64,000 nucleotides of DNA from assembly GCA_018894105.1 (NCBI GenBank), contig CM032124.1:39218277-39282276 (forward strand). The letters run 5' to 3'. The translations under genes and the position numbers were made by a program. The notes beneath the pieces were generated by a model that had not been told where the DNA came from, made no database searches, and saw nothing but the letters and a program-made list of their open reading frames with translations. The stretch is from Jacaranda mimosifolia. Lineage: Eukaryota > Streptophyta > Magnoliopsida > Lamiales > Bignoniaceae. Shown here piece by piece: positions 49,501-61,693 of the stretch (positions are counted from its first letter, which is position 1; each line of letters starts with the position of its first letter).

Positions 49501-50686
49501 ATGAGCTCCAAGAAAGTGCAAGAGAACTAATCAGATTTACTGAATAGTGACATTGGCAAATCAGTCATGAAATACAGTTATTTGCTAATTTAGAAATTCT
49601 TTTGATAATGTTCGATCTAGTCAAGTTGTCTTTGGTGGTAAAATGAAATGATTTCAAGATAATTTTGGAAAAGAACGGCCCCAAAAATTATACTTCTCTG
49701 TTATTACATACCTTATGGATTTCCATCTTATGTTGCACTTCCTTGGATTTTGCAGCTTTATTTCAAATCAAATGATATATACAATGAGCAATGGCAGAAC
49801 GCATGGGTCATTCCTGCCTTCTGGCAAGTTTTGTCTTTCTCACTCTTGTGCATCATCTGTGCTCTTTGGGCGCCATCACAAAACTCAATGAGGTAAACAT
49901 TTTGTTCCCACTTCTAGTGTACAAGTGTTTATTTGCCATTGGTGATTGCACTGCATAGGCCTTTATGCCACCTGTTTCTGCATTTTGTTGCATTTAATAT
50001 TTGGTAGTATGTTCTCTTCTGGTGCAATGGCATCCAACAATCCTTTTACCTTGGATGAGGGAGAGAATAGAAACAACAAGGACCTGGGCCCTCTTTTTAA
50101 TATATATTTTCCAGTTAACCATCAGTATGAACACTAGGCCCGCTATAATTTGCATTATCATCATGGTTGAGAAAAACAACAGCTTTATATAATTGCATTC
50201 TCATTGGTATAATTGGGTCTGATTCTGATTTGGCATGTTGCTGGCCAACAAACTGATTGTGGGGGAGAAGAGGGGCGGCAGCTAGGGCCACACCTCCCTA
50301 TAATTTGATTTGAATAGTATTCTAAATCTATAGTGGCCCATCTGTTACAAATTAACCGGTCGCATCGTCATTGGTTAGTCTATCCACTGTCTGCCGGAGG
50401 AAGTGGTAGAAAGAAATCTGAGAAAGCAATCTCGCTTTGGTTTCAGTTTTATGATTTTTTTTATCTACTTTTTTCTTCATAGTCTGCAACTCCAGTTGAT
50501 GTCTGCTCCCACAGGTATGCTTACTCTTCTGAAGATGCCGATGAAGAGTTTGACAAGGATGAAAGCCTCACACTTATAAAACCATCCCCTCTGGCCTCAA
50601 AGAATGTAAGGAATCCTGAACTTAGATCTCCCGAAAGCGGCAATGGTTTATTCCATGGTAATCTTGCAGAAGAAAAAACTGCCTAA
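46561..50686 (+). CDS. TMEM87/GOST-type seven-membrane-span protein
   Basis: Five exons (46561-46763, 47598-48516, 49075-49170, 49756-49892, 50515-50686) give 508 residues; an optional 90-nt exon at 47401-47490 would make 538. The family (GOLD-like lumenal domain plus seven helices, plant 'lung seven transmembrane receptor' annotation) acts in Golgi trafficking. Residues 1-25 are a signal peptide. The lumenal part carries a Cys-rich block, AVCCTADLAKLGVC. Seven hydrophobic segments follow, from FYGFISLAFVLLGIFWFSQYA (about 209) to WVIPAFWQVLSFSLLCIICA. The conserved segment GYGVVRPTLGG lies between helices. The acidic cytosolic tail reads SSEDADEEFDKDES. Exon 1 joins the next exon as CG|A to give SFIRFEKV. 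The intron after exon 3 contains a 21-base C-run. A GTAAGT at 50697 suggests a 3' UTR intron. Confidence 0.93.
47401..47490 (+). other. Candidate optional (cassette) exon of the TMEM87-like gene
   Basis: The segment follows an AG (…catcatag) and precedes gtataa. It is exactly 90 nt, open in the only frame that fits, and both junction phases match the flanking exons (CG|T in, CT|A out). It would insert 30 residues, beginning GFRLKDGKRNQNF and ending SDSWDKQVTL, into the lumenal domain near residue 68. It is polar and coding-like. No transcript evidence is available here. Confidence 0.5.
49226..49246. repeat. C21 homopolymer in a TMEM87-like intron
   Basis: An uninterrupted run of 21 C sits in the intron 49171-49755. 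It is a likely site of sequencing or length error. Confidence 0.9.
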
Positions 50687-51552
50687 AAGAAAACGTAAGT
50701 GTGTGCCACTCAGATTCATTGAAACAGGTCTGGCCACGGATTGGCTGATCGTTAGAAATACTTGAGTTGTCTCTTATTTTAGTTCATTTGTTTTCCTCCT
50801 TTATTCTTCATCCTTTTATCTTCTTCCCTCTAAATATGTATTATTTATTGAATTTTATTTCCACAATAGGAACAGTTCCTTTGTCTCGCTGATTTTGCAT
50901 TCTGTAATTCTGGTATCAATTTATTTTTTTCCAGAACTCATAGAAATTATGCTTCAGGCTTCATCATGGTACACGTAAAAGTACAGTTAAACAATGTTAC
51001 TTAATGATTAACTTGTTGAGTTTTGGCCTTTGTTAATTTGTACAGTGCGAGAAGATGATGGAGGTATCATTTTCTCTTGTGTAATTTGGTTTGACCGTGC
51101 TATTTTTTTAAATTTCAGATCAAAAATAGGTCTATTTCTTGAAGCAGGGTGAAGGAGAAAAAGAAACCGTCGATAGGTAAGTCCAATATTTATAGCTTAT
51201 AATTGAAATTAGGGGATTGGGATTACGTAACACATCATTCTTCTTAGTCGTCTTTATTTTTATTTTTTTTCTATTCCTTTGATATATTGTAGCACTAAAG
51301 CCTATAAAATGAAATATTTGATGGCCAAATATAACCTTCGTTGTCTGTTCGGGCATATTACAAACAATTTTTAGCTGTGTAAAAATTTTGGTGGAACTGG
51401 AGCTCATGATTTTAGTAATCGGATTCAATTGGTAAGAAAATGAAGAAAAATCCTCTTTTGGGTCTCCGAAGAGCCCTCGTTTGTTCCATGATGTTTACCC
51501 AAATAAACTTTTTACTAAACAAATTGCATTTTCTTTTTAGGCTATTAATTTT

Positions 51553-52007
51553 GGCTTTGTTTGGATGTGGATTGGGGCATTCTCCCAATTTTGAATTGCC
51601 AAAATGGATTTTGGTAAGTGGGATTGGGGAATGTGATGGTTGGTTGTTTGTGTTTTGAATGGTAGGTAGAGAATAAATTGGAAAAAAAAATAATTTGTTT
51701 GTTTGCGTTTTAAGAGAGCAAGATGTCATATCAATGACTTTTTTGTTGAATTTGTAGAGTAAAATGAGTATTTTAAAATTATTTATATATGTATATATAA
51801 ATTGTATGAATAGTAGTATGTGTATATATTTGTAACGATGAGACAATTGATTGGAACTTTGAGAAATGGTGTGGAATTGTGAATAATAGGAATTTTTTTA
51901 GGAATAAATTTTGTATTTTAGGAGTAGGATTGGAGAATATGTAGTGTTTGTCTGTGTAAGTTTTGAAAGTTGGAAAATAGATTGAGAATTGACATCCAAA
52001 CAAAGCC
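51553..52007. mobile_element. PIF/Harbinger-like MITE
   Basis: This 455-bp element has termini ggctttgtttggatgt, present as near-perfect inverted repeats at both ends. Flanking ttt is a possible 3-bp duplication, offset by one base on the right. The interior matches 31955-32385. Non-coding. Confidence 0.75.
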
Positions 52008-52736
52008 GTTTTCTTTTGCCATCTCTATCCCGCCGGGGAAGGCCACCAATTCCGATTTCTAGGACAAAAAACAGTAATAGTGGCATTAAAGCAAAAGACA
52101 AAGATATCCTTCCTAAAACTACGGTGCTATCAATAACAATTCACAAGATAAGATCCGGCCATCAAATTCTAAGAGGTCAAAAGGAAAACGTTCGGTGGGG
52201 AATCTTTGTACAGTGAGGGGGGTAAATATTAATATTATCAACACGTAATAACATTGTCAATCAATCACAGTGGAATATGTAATGCAATTTTATCCTATAA
52301 TTATGTTTTCTTTACGACCATTCACACTGGAACTAAAGTATTCACAAAGAAATTTCTCCGAAACTATACAAAAAGTCTGGCATGGCAAAGACTAAAACTT
52401 ATAATGACAAATTAGTGCTGTTTGCTATTTTATGGGTCACTTCGCTTTCCTCCTGGAAAAGTAGATGAAGTTGAAAATAAAATACTCATAGTTTCTAGAA
52501 AATAAAAATATTATATTGAGAATCATCCAATTCCAATGGTTGATGAAACATCGTTGTCACTTGCTTTTGAATAAAAGAACTTCCATGGGTTTGACAAGCT
52601 ATTGTTGCTGTCCCTCTTATCTTCCAAGACCATCAATTTCGTGGCCCACAACGAAATATCGTCTAGGAATTTTGTTTCAACTCAAATAAAAAATGAAACG
52701 AAATATGCAGTAAACCTTGAAAGTTCAAGTAGAAAC

Positions 52737-53191
52737 TGTTGGGATGAAGAATTTACAACTAGGCTAAAAGCTATGACTGTTATTAGAAGTGCAACTTTAT
52801 TTCCTCATATATTTGGCAGCGCAAAGCACCGTCACAAGGCTACGGTCGGCTTGAAATGGCTGCACCCTATAAGGGTCATGAGTTGGGCAGTTATTCCCCG
52901 AGTCAAAGGATGATGCAAATAATAAATCCAACAATCTCTTCCACCCCCAACAACGGCCTGGGGACTCAAACCCACGACCTCGCTCTGATACCAATTGTTA
53001 GAATCAAGCGCTTACCACTAAATTAAAAGGTATAGCTGTTAGTAAAGGCGTAACTTTATTTCCTTATATATTTGGCAACGCAAAGCACTTTCTAAGGCTA
53101 CGATCGACTTGAGGTGGCTGCACCTTATAAGCGTCATGAGCTAGGCGGTTGGCCCCCAAGTCAAAGGATGACGCGAATAATAAATCTAATA
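52737..53191 (-). mobile_element. TRIM (miniature LTR retrotransposon), minus orientation
   Basis: Direct repeats of 197 bp (52737-52933) and 196 bp (52996-53191) flank a 62-bp interior. Read on the minus strand, the LTR at 52996-53191 is followed by attggtatcagagc, the initiator tRNA-Met primer-binding site (complement of 52982-52995). A purine tract (gggggtggaagaga, complement near 52935-52948) precedes the second LTR. Target duplications are gaaac (52732-52736) and aaaac (53192-53196), one mismatch. All LTR-element cis signals are present without any coding sequence. It is unrelated in LTR sequence to the TRIM at 27657. Confidence 0.88.
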
Positions 53192-54696
53192 AAAACAGAA
53201 TAGTAAATTTTGAACTGAATATATCTAAGATGGTAATTGGAACCTCTATAGATGATTCTAACTCTAATTAACAAAGCTCTATGTAAGCCGGCAATCCCAA
53301 CTTATGAAAACCATATAATTTCTTTAAACAAAAAGTTAGTCAACACTTACATATGAATTGCAACGATATAGAACTGCAGACAACTTACACTTGAGGAAGA
53401 TGGAAATATCTAAGAAAAATCATCATAGTCAGCAATAGCCATGAACAGTCCTGGTTTCGTGGATTCAATTCAGCATATTTGCATCCTGGTTTGTTGACTG
53501 AGACCCGTCCTTTGTTTTGACCAAAGAAAAGTCCTCTGGTCTAGCATGTCAATTTTGGGCAGTAGACTATACGAACAGTACTTCAGTTACACAGACGGAG
53601 AAAATCTTAAGTGTTATTGTTCAAGCAGATACCACATTAGACAATCCCACTAGCAATTATTTGGAGGTATACTCTCTCTTCCGTAGTGATATACCAAGGC
53701 CTTAACGATAACTTAATAATCTAACCACTAATTCCTCCGGGAACGCAGATTTGAAAGCTGGAGAGAGATCTAATGCTTGGGGATATTAACTCTAAGCAAG
53801 GAAAACAAGGAACTTAAGCTAATTAATGGAGGCAAAACAATCTTTAAAGAATGTTAATAGTGTGCGAAAGGTGGTTTTTTTCAGTCATCCTATTGCACAA
53901 GCTCAACAAGTTAACCTTGAAGTTTTTAATTGAATCCCCAACATGTAAGAGTAATGGGCTATGCAATACTTATGGGAAGGATGAAAAGGCTTCAAGCTGT
54001 TCAGCAGAATCCTCCTTGAAAATTTTAAGGATCATATCTCAGCCTCCTCTTTATTCTTTTCATATATCCTTCTTCCTGAAAGAGGACAAATTAGCTAAAA
54101 AACAGCAATAGGATGACTACAGAAGTATAGCCAAAATATCTGTTAAACTTAAAATCGGCATGCCAGGTAATGTTTGCCTAATCTAATCTAGGCTATCTCT
54201 ACAATGTTTTCGATCATAGAGTTTTTAAATCATTAAATTTCAAACCTAGGAAAGCCCGTTCTTGTTGCATGGCCCTCGTCAGGGGTGCGAAAAAATCAAT
54301 TCTATGAAAATGGAGCTCAAAAGAACTCTTAACAAGTCCAGTAGAAATAGAGTTATAAACATATACAATGTGCTCAAAAGCCACAACGGGGTAAAGTCTG
54401 ATGTTAACCTATTTGAAAACTATCTCTAGTCTTAAGCTAACGTTTCTAGAACTATGTACATCTTACACCAGGCAAATATGCTAAAACAAGTCAGAACCAA
54501 TAGGGCAATAACTGATTCACCAGAAATGAGCATTAAATAAAAGATGTATTAACAAAGGCAGATATTCAGTAATTCTGTATTCAGCATGGATGCACTGAGA
54601 ACTGAGTAATACGTTTTTCCATGAAAATGAGCTCATTAATTTGTCGAATTAACTAGCATCTTTTATCACTGGAAATAGATCTGATGCTCAGTTTCT

Positions 54697-54844
54697 TCAG
54701 ATCAAATGTTCCAAGCACAACCATTTTGCGGTCAGTTGAAAATAGCAAATGCTTATCTAAACTATTTCCTTCAGATCAAATATTTCAAACAACTGTTCTG
54801 CAGTCAGTTGAAAATCATCAATGCTTATCTAAATTCTTTCTTTG
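54697..54844. repeat. Two-unit tandem repeat, period 74 bp
   Basis: Both units run tcagatcaaat … gtcagttgaaaat … caatgcttatctaaa-like. They lie just downstream of the EXO70D-like stop codon on its minus strand, so they may be in the 3' UTR or just beyond it. Confidence 0.75.
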
Positions 54845-55182
54845 CTGACCATAATAATTGCGTGTGGATTCATAAAGTACAACAAATACAACAATTCCCA
54901 TATAAACAAATGAAGCAAAATCTAAAAGCTGAAAAAGTACAAACAACACATGCTTACAGGGCAGAAGCATTTTGGGATGAGGCAGTGGCCGCTGTGAACG
55001 ATTAGAAATGGCATTGTTGTCGTTTGATCGCATACAATATGCTTAGAAGTCTATACACCTGTCCTTTCAAAGAGACTGCAGGCCCAATCCTTGAACAGCT
55101 GAACCTCATCCTAGAACACTCCAACAAAAATTCAAAGAATGGTGTCCTACATTCTACACGGCAAAACTCAATTCCACTTCTG

Positions 55183-57006
55183 TCACTGAGATCTCCTCCT
55201 CAAATGCTGTGACACCGGGTATCCCTCAAAGAAATCCAAGACTGCATTCTCAAGGTCCTCACCTGAGTACTTGATATAATTCTCAGGGTGCCTCCCACTC
55301 TCAATATGACTTCTGAACCTTCCAAGAAATGATCTATAGGCAGGGATAAGCTTCTCCGCAATGGAAATCCTCAATTCCTCACGGAGCTGAGTATCAGGTA
55401 TCAGCCATGTTGCCTGAGTTCTATGCACCTCCTCAAACATAGCATTGAAGGCCTTAAACCTGTCCCTCAAAGCACTTTTCGACACACCAGAGGAAAAGCT
55501 TCCACTGACATGCAAACCCTCATCTCTCAAGCAATACAATACTCTCACCCAGGTTGCCCGTTGGTAATTAGTTGCAGCCAACCGGAATTTCCCCGTTAAC
55601 TTTCTCAAATAATCATCCCCAATCATATCCCTCAACTCTCGTGAGCCTTTAATCTTTTGAACAATGTAATGAACATTATTCATCATGAACAAATGAGCCA
55701 AGGAAGCATCCTTGTAATGCTTAGACTTCCCATCCAAGTTGAACTGCAAAATCACAATAATCCAAATCAAATGAAGCGCCAGTATAGAAGCCTGACCTTC
55801 AAGCTCTGAGAAATCCATATCCGGAACATTTGGATCGCTTGAATATCTTGGCCCTGTTGAAGGCTTTGACACAATCAATTCAATCAGAGTCTGCTTATAA
55901 TCTGATATCAAACTAATGTAATTCATCACATATCTAGTCAAGGGATGAATTGTTCCTCCAGGAACAGCAACTTTTGAAGGCTCACGAAGCACCGCATTCT
56001 CAAATTCTGATAATATCCCTCTCGCTGCCTCAGCTAACCTAGACAATATCTCAACAGCCTGTACCCTAATTGACTCACTTGATTTTGACTCGAAAACAGT
56101 CTCAATATCAGGCAATAAATCAGACAAAGCATCATGTAAATCCAGTATCTTAAACAATTTCTCAGGTGATCGCCTGCTAATACTAATCGCTTCAGCGAAA
56201 TTAAACAACTGGATAGCAGGACCTTTTATTGTTTCCATAAAACACGCATCATCAGCAGAATTTCCCAAACCTTCGAATATCAGCTCGCACAGCCTCCTTT
56301 CGCTCGCGAACAGAACGCGAACACATATCTTAGCGGCACGTATCCAGCGGCGGATCTTTGTCTCCAGCGTCTCCCACTCCAGCCTCTGAATATCACCAAT
56401 GCTCAATTTCTCAACATTCAGCTTCTTCAGACTCGCGTCCACCGCAGATTTCCGCACACTCGCATACACCTGAATGCACTCACGAAAGTATCCAGCAGCA
56501 ATCATCCGCTCCGCGATGCAGCGAAGGTCGTAGACCGCGTCGCTGGGGATAAGATCTACTTCTCGTATACTGCTAGTGGACTTATAACAGCTTCTGGTTG
56601 TGCTGCTGTTGCTCTCCTGATGCTCGAACTGTCTATCGAAGCTGCTTTCCTCGATCTCTTCCTTCAACTCAAACTCCTGAGAGATAAACTCGGAGTGAGT
56701 TGACCCGGTCAGCGACTCGGCTTCGATCGGTGAAGTGTGAGAGAGGAGGATGTTGCGGAACTCGTCCTCGAGCCGAGCCATGGCGATCTGGAGCGTCGAT
56801 GAGGTAGCAGAGGAGGACGAAGTATCGGACAACGTCGTGGATGCCATAGACTTCTGTAGCTCGTCCACGGCGTCAAGATAACGATCGATTTCGAGACGGT
56901 CGCCGCTAAATATCATTTTGTCCCGTGCATCCTCGGAAGCCGTGGAGTCCCAACGTAGAATTATTTTCTCAGCTGCGGAGGCAGCGGTTGCTTCCGGCGA
57001 ATCCAT
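55183..57006 (-). CDS. EXO70 exocyst subunit, D-group-like
   Basis: This intronless frame encodes 607 residues, a normal EXO70 length. The N terminus contains AEKIILRWDSTASEDARDKMIF (about 12-33), which I recognise as characteristic of the EXO70D clade. A Ser/Thr/acidic variable linker spans about 85-150. The EXO70 domain follows from about 190 to 595, with IRRWIRAAKICVRVLFASER, EAISISRRSPEKLFKILDLHD, PGGTIHPLTRYVMNYISLI and MMNNVHYIVQKIKGSRELRDM. The protein should work in exocyst tethering at the plasma membrane; some EXO70Ds also act as selective-autophagy receptors. It is not part of the 1-15055 duplication: domain similarity to the gene at 8578-10293 is clear but old. The ATG at 57004-57006 opens the frame and precedes all conserved sequence. 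The D-group call is from memory of the family, not alignment. Confidence 0.95.
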   Translation of the reverse strand: MDSPEATAASAAEKIILRWDSTASEDARDKMIFSGDRLEIDRYLDAVDELQKSMASTTLSDTSSSSATSSTLQIAMARLEDEFRNILLSHTSPIEAESLTGSTHSEFISQEFELKEEIEESSFDRQFEHQESNSSTTRSCYKSTSSIREVDLIPSDAVYDLRCIAERMIAAGYFRECIQVYASVRKSAVDASLKKLNVEKLSIGDIQRLEWETLETKIRRWIRAAKICVRVLFASERRLCELIFEGLGNSADDACFMETIKGPAIQLFNFAEAISISRRSPEKLFKILDLHDALSDLLPDIETVFESKSSESIRVQAVEILSRLAEAARGILSEFENAVLREPSKVAVPGGTIHPLTRYVMNYISLISDYKQTLIELIVSKPSTGPRYSSDPNVPDMDFSELEGQASILALHLIWIIVILQFNLDGKSKHYKDASLAHLFMMNNVHYIVQKIKGSRELRDMIGDDYLRKLTGKFRLAATNYQRATWVRVLYCLRDEGLHVSGSFSSGVSKSALRDRFKAFNAMFEEVHRTQATWLIPDTQLREELRISIAEKLIPAYRSFLGRFRSHIESGRHPENYIKYSGEDLENAVLDFFEGYPVSQHLRRRSQ

Positions 57007-57460
57007 GGAGGAGTAATCGTAGAAACTGGAAAAAGAATTCTTCTACTTTCTCTCTGGTTTGGGGAAAAAGGAGGAGTGAGGATAGTGATGATTGATGGTG
57101 GTGAAAGAGAGAAAAATTGAAAATGGAAAGCTGGACTGGACCTGACTGGTGGGCTTGAATTCATGTCGTGGAACTTTTACCGCGGTATATTTTGGGGTTA
57201 AAATGGAATTTATCTGAAGTTACTGACCTTTGAAGAAAATAATATCTTTTCATGGCCCCAAAATAAAATAAGGTATCAATAATTATTTATATTTTTTAAC
57301 TGAGGTAAGTTTTAGCAAAAATAACTGGAAGGACGGGACGGGCGTCTCAGCTGAAAGTGAGGCTCTTAACGGCGGCAAGGGTAATCAATTGGATATTCCG
57401 GTCATGGGGCCCACTTGAAGGGGTTTATCTTTTTTAGTTTGTCAAAGCTTCTAAAAACAT

Positions 57461-58309
57461 TTTTGTTTATGTTTTCAAATTCTATCTTTTTTCAAATCAT
57501 TATATTCATCAAATTTTTAATTTATTTTTATTTCAATAAATATTTTCTAAAAATTTATATGTTTTCTTTTAATAATTTATATATCTTCTCTTTCTATATC
57601 ATTATTACTATCCCTCGCCACATACAACTTGTTAAATTCTGTACAATCATTTGCTATGTTTGGTTGGTTACATTTTGGGAAAACAAATAATAATAAAATA
57701 TGTATCATATATATAATATAGGTATGATATATTGAAAAATGAGGAAGTTTTGAAAATAATGAAAGATAGAATAAAGTATTTTGAGAAATTTAATTTGATA
57801 TTTTGGAGGAACTTTTTTTTGTATGTTCGGTTACATTTTGGGAAAATAATTCTCAAAATACTCTATTCTATCTTTCATTATCTTCAAAACTTCATCATTT
57901 TTCAATATATACATACATATTATATATATATGATACATATTCTATTATTATTTTAGTAACAAAAAAATCACTCAATTATATTTTCAAGCCAAAAACTCAA
58001 CAAAAGGCATTGATTTGACTATTACAATAGAACTTGTCTTCTCCTAAAACATAAACAAACATACCAAATTTTTTCAAAATAATTTTATTATTATTCCCAA
58101 AACATAAACAAATATACATCATATTCCCCAATATAAATTTCACATTTTCCAACCCCACTCCCAAAACCCATTTTCTCAAAACACATAATTCACATCCAAA
58201 TATTACCATTATTTTTTAAACAAACTATCCAAATAAATATTTATTTTCAACTCATTTTCTCTACCTAACTTTTCAAATTTAAAAATGTTGAAAATGACAA
58301 CATAACCAA
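57461..58309. mobile_element. AT-rich MITE-like repeat split by a nested element
   Basis: The outer parts (57461-57651 and 58203-58309) together match the continuous repeat at 30572-30888. The middle, 57652-58202, is an insertion relative to it. Confidence 0.55.
57652..58202. mobile_element. PIF/Harbinger-like MITE nested in 57461-58309
   Basis: It begins tgctatgtttggttgg and ends with the complement of tatttggatgtgaatt. The interior matches 44550-44871. A second inward-facing terminus-like motif (gttcggttacattttggg, near 57827) suggests internal rearrangement. Possible att duplications flank it. Confidence 0.55.
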
Positions 58310-58877
58310 AGAAGTTGTAAATTTCCACAACCTTTTTTAGGCTTTTATTATAATTGTGAGGTACATGATTACAAACGCAACGTAGTCATGCACCACATGT
58401 TTAGACAATATTTTTTCATTAGTATGAAATTTTAAAATGATTTTAATTTAACTAATAAGGTCAATTAATAATCTATATAGCCATAAATCACAATATTACG
58501 TTTAAATTTTCTTTTTGCATATTCTTAAATGGGTATATAATGAATCAACTAAAAATATATTAATATTGAATAATATGTGGAGTATTATTTTGTATTTCAT
58601 AATGAAAGAAATTTAAAGTTGTTAATCATTTCTTATATTTTTATTTTATAAATTTGTTACCACTTACTATTTATGCAAGTAATTATGGGAGTTGCTTCTA
58701 GAAGGTACAAATCCCTATCTTTCCACTAATTATTATAAAATTTTCTTTTATGATATATTTCTTTGTCTTATAAGGACTTTAGTAGGTCTACTTTTTTTTA
58801 CTTATCAAACTTAGTTGCATTATTATATAAATTTAAGTTGAATTTAGAGCATAACTCATGGCATACATCAAAACAAA

Positions 58878-59228
58878 GGTTATGTTTGGTTATTATTATT
58901 ATTTTTTTATTATGTATTTTGAAAGAATGAATTATTGGAAAATGTGAAAGTTGTTTTTTGATATGTTTGTTTATATTTTGGGGAAGATATTTTTTTTACT
59001 GTAATAGTCAAATCAATGTTTTTTTGTTGGATTTTTAGGGTGAAAATGAAATTGAGTCATTATTTTAATGTTAGAATAATAATAAAATATATATATAATA
59101 TATAATATGTGTATGTATATATTGAAAAATGTGCGTTTTGAAGAAAAAATGAGGATATGTTTGATTATGTTTTCCCGTATGTTTCCCCAAAACAATGTTG
59201 TTTCGGGGAAATATAACCAAACAAAGCC
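58878..59228. mobile_element. PIF/Harbinger-like MITE
   Basis: This 351-bp element has ends ggttatgtttggttat and the complement of ggctttgtttggttat, with aaa on both sides (58875-58877, 59229-59231). It belongs to the same family as 51553-52007. Non-coding. Confidence 0.75.
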
Positions 59229-60268
59229 AAATTTATCTAAGTAACTTATTGTAATGAAGCCAAACAACATCCAAAATAAAACATAGCATGAACTAATCTT
59301 GGTGCAAGTTAAAATGTCAAAACAACTACTATCAATACTATTCAAAGTCATTTTTATAAATGGTAACTTCATTAAAACAAACCAAATTTGTATTAAAATC
59401 GACCCACTCGATTTGCGAATCAATTTTTTTTAAGTTTTTTTAAATAAAACCATATAAAATTATAATGGGATCAATTAAATTGAGGGCAAAAATGTCTTTT
59501 CACATATAGAATAAATAAATAAAATAATAACAAAACTAGAAAATGGATGGAAAATGAACAGGGAAATGCATTCCATCAAATAAAACACCTATTTAAATTT
59601 AAAAAAAAAAGAAGAAGAAGTGATATCACTGTTTAAATCTCAATTAATTTATTTCTAAATTTATGTATTTGGAAATTGTAAAAAATACAAAATTAAAAAA
59701 AGGAGGAATCTTTGTTTGATGAGGTTTTGCTCAAAATTGAGTTAGCTATTTGTATTATCGCTTCCCTAAATGGATAGAATTTTTTATATATGTACTTATA
59801 ATTTTACAATATTATTTTTATTTAAAAAAATATTTACCGAAGGGTAAAAATAGAAAATAATCAAATCCATTGTACCTTTAGATTTCAATTTTTCAGAATT
59901 TCACAGTTGTTACTAATTAAATTAAATTGAATTAATCAAGAAATTAATGAATTTAATGAAGTCAACTTAAGCAGTGTTGCAAGAGGCCGACACTCACGTG
60001 CATGCATACTCGCACGTACACAAAATCATATGCATAAAATAGTAATTCCAATAATTAGACTGAAAAGATTCTTAATTTTGTACCATTTTTTTATTTGTGA
60101 TGTATAATAAAAAGGAAAAAAAAGAAAAAGCTGTAAGACATATTATATTAATATAAAAGCCTGAAATAAGATTTTGTTTGCTGAGTGCATTAAGTGCTTG
60201 TTTAATTAGATAAGCTAATATCAATTTTGTGACTTTTTTAATTAAATATTTGTGGGGTAGGATGGGAT

Positions 60269-60654
60269 TAGGGATGCAAACGAGTAGAGTCGAGCCGAGT
60301 TTTGATCATTTTTTTAGGCTCGAGCTCGACAAACTCAGGAAATTGAGAAGCTCGAACACTTGTTCGGGCTCGACTCAATTCATTAGGCTCGTACTCATAA
60401 TCAAGCTATAGGCTCTAGTTCGAAAAGTTAAATTATTTTATAAAAAAATTTAAAATTAATATATTTTATTATATTTTTATATAAAAATATTTTTTAAAAT
60501 AAAAAATAAAAAATATAGACTCGCAAGTCTGCTCATGAACTTGCTGCGAATAAGAATTATTTAATTTGAACTCAAATGCTTCAAACTCAAGCTCGAACAC
60601 TTTTCGAGCCATCTCGTCAAGTTCGCGAACTGGCTCAGTTCATTTGCAACCCTA
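60269..60654. mobile_element. hAT MITE with perfect target duplication
   Basis: This 386-bp element has ends tagggatgcaaacgag and the complement of tagggttgcaaatgaa, and a perfect 8-bp duplication, gatgggat, at 60261-60268 and 60655-60662. The interior is rich in gctcgagctcga-type motifs. Non-coding. Confidence 0.9.
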
Positions 60655-61693
60655 GATGGGATTCGAGTTTTTTTTTTTTTTTTTTTAAAAATAATTGGGA
60701 AATTGGGAATATCTATATATTTTTTATAAAAATTATTGAAAATGTTAGTTTTGGAGCTTAATGGTCAAGTACAACACTACGTTATTAAAATATCTGGATT
60801 TTTCAATTTTGAGGCTTTAAGTATTTTCTGACCAAATATTATGAAACCAAAACATATCAAATTTGAACTTTACTTATTTTATTTTATTTTTTATTTGGGT
60901 GCTTGTTTAACTCTATATAGCCTAAATTGTTCCAAGTCATACATAGTCCAAGCTATTGCCTAAAATAATAGAATTTTGAGAAGTCCTTTTCAAAATAGAT
61001 TGCAAAAATCTTTTCCCAATCGCAGAAGGTGTTGATAGAAAGGCAATATTGATATTCATTTTGCATATTTATGCCCACCATTATCTCTTCTTTCCTGGGC
61101 AACATATCATTAAACAACATATAAATTATTAATAATGGTTAAATCAGACATTATATATAGAGGATCGATCACTTCAAGTATTATTTCATCGTAGTATTTA
61201 ATAGGAGATTTTTATCTTTAGAAAAAAGGTGCTTTATTAATTGCATGATGGCAGGATAATACCACGATGTGATCAGACTTTTATATCTAACAAAAAATTT
61301 GATCATCAGGTCCATCATTTATACTATTTATGAAAACGACGATCATAAGCCGATTCCCAATCCCTTGGACAGGGTATGATGATATCTGATTTGGCGGACA
61401 TTTGAGGAGTCGAGGATTTTGCATTTTTCATATCAAAATCCCTCATAGAATGCGTGTCGATAAGACAATATCTCGAGATAGTTAGACCTTCACGTATAGC
61501 AACAAATATGATTATCATCAATGATTTGACCTCATATAAAACAAGATCAAGCAAATAATATTACAATTCAATTGAATCTCCATACTAACAATAGACAACC
61601 TTATTTTAAATATCTTATCTTATCATCAGAAATTTTTACCAATATGATGATTGATAACTGCACTTGCATTTTGATAACTATAGCCATCCCACG

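Larger units (their letters stand above)
50687..55182. other. Spacer between the TMEM87-like gene and the EXO70D-like gene
   Basis: It contains the 3' UTR of the TMEM87-like gene, a Harbinger-like MITE (51553-52007), a TRIM (52737-53191), a short tandem repeat (54697-54844) and the 3' region of the minus-strand EXO70 gene. No protein-coding gene was recognised. Confidence 0.55.
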
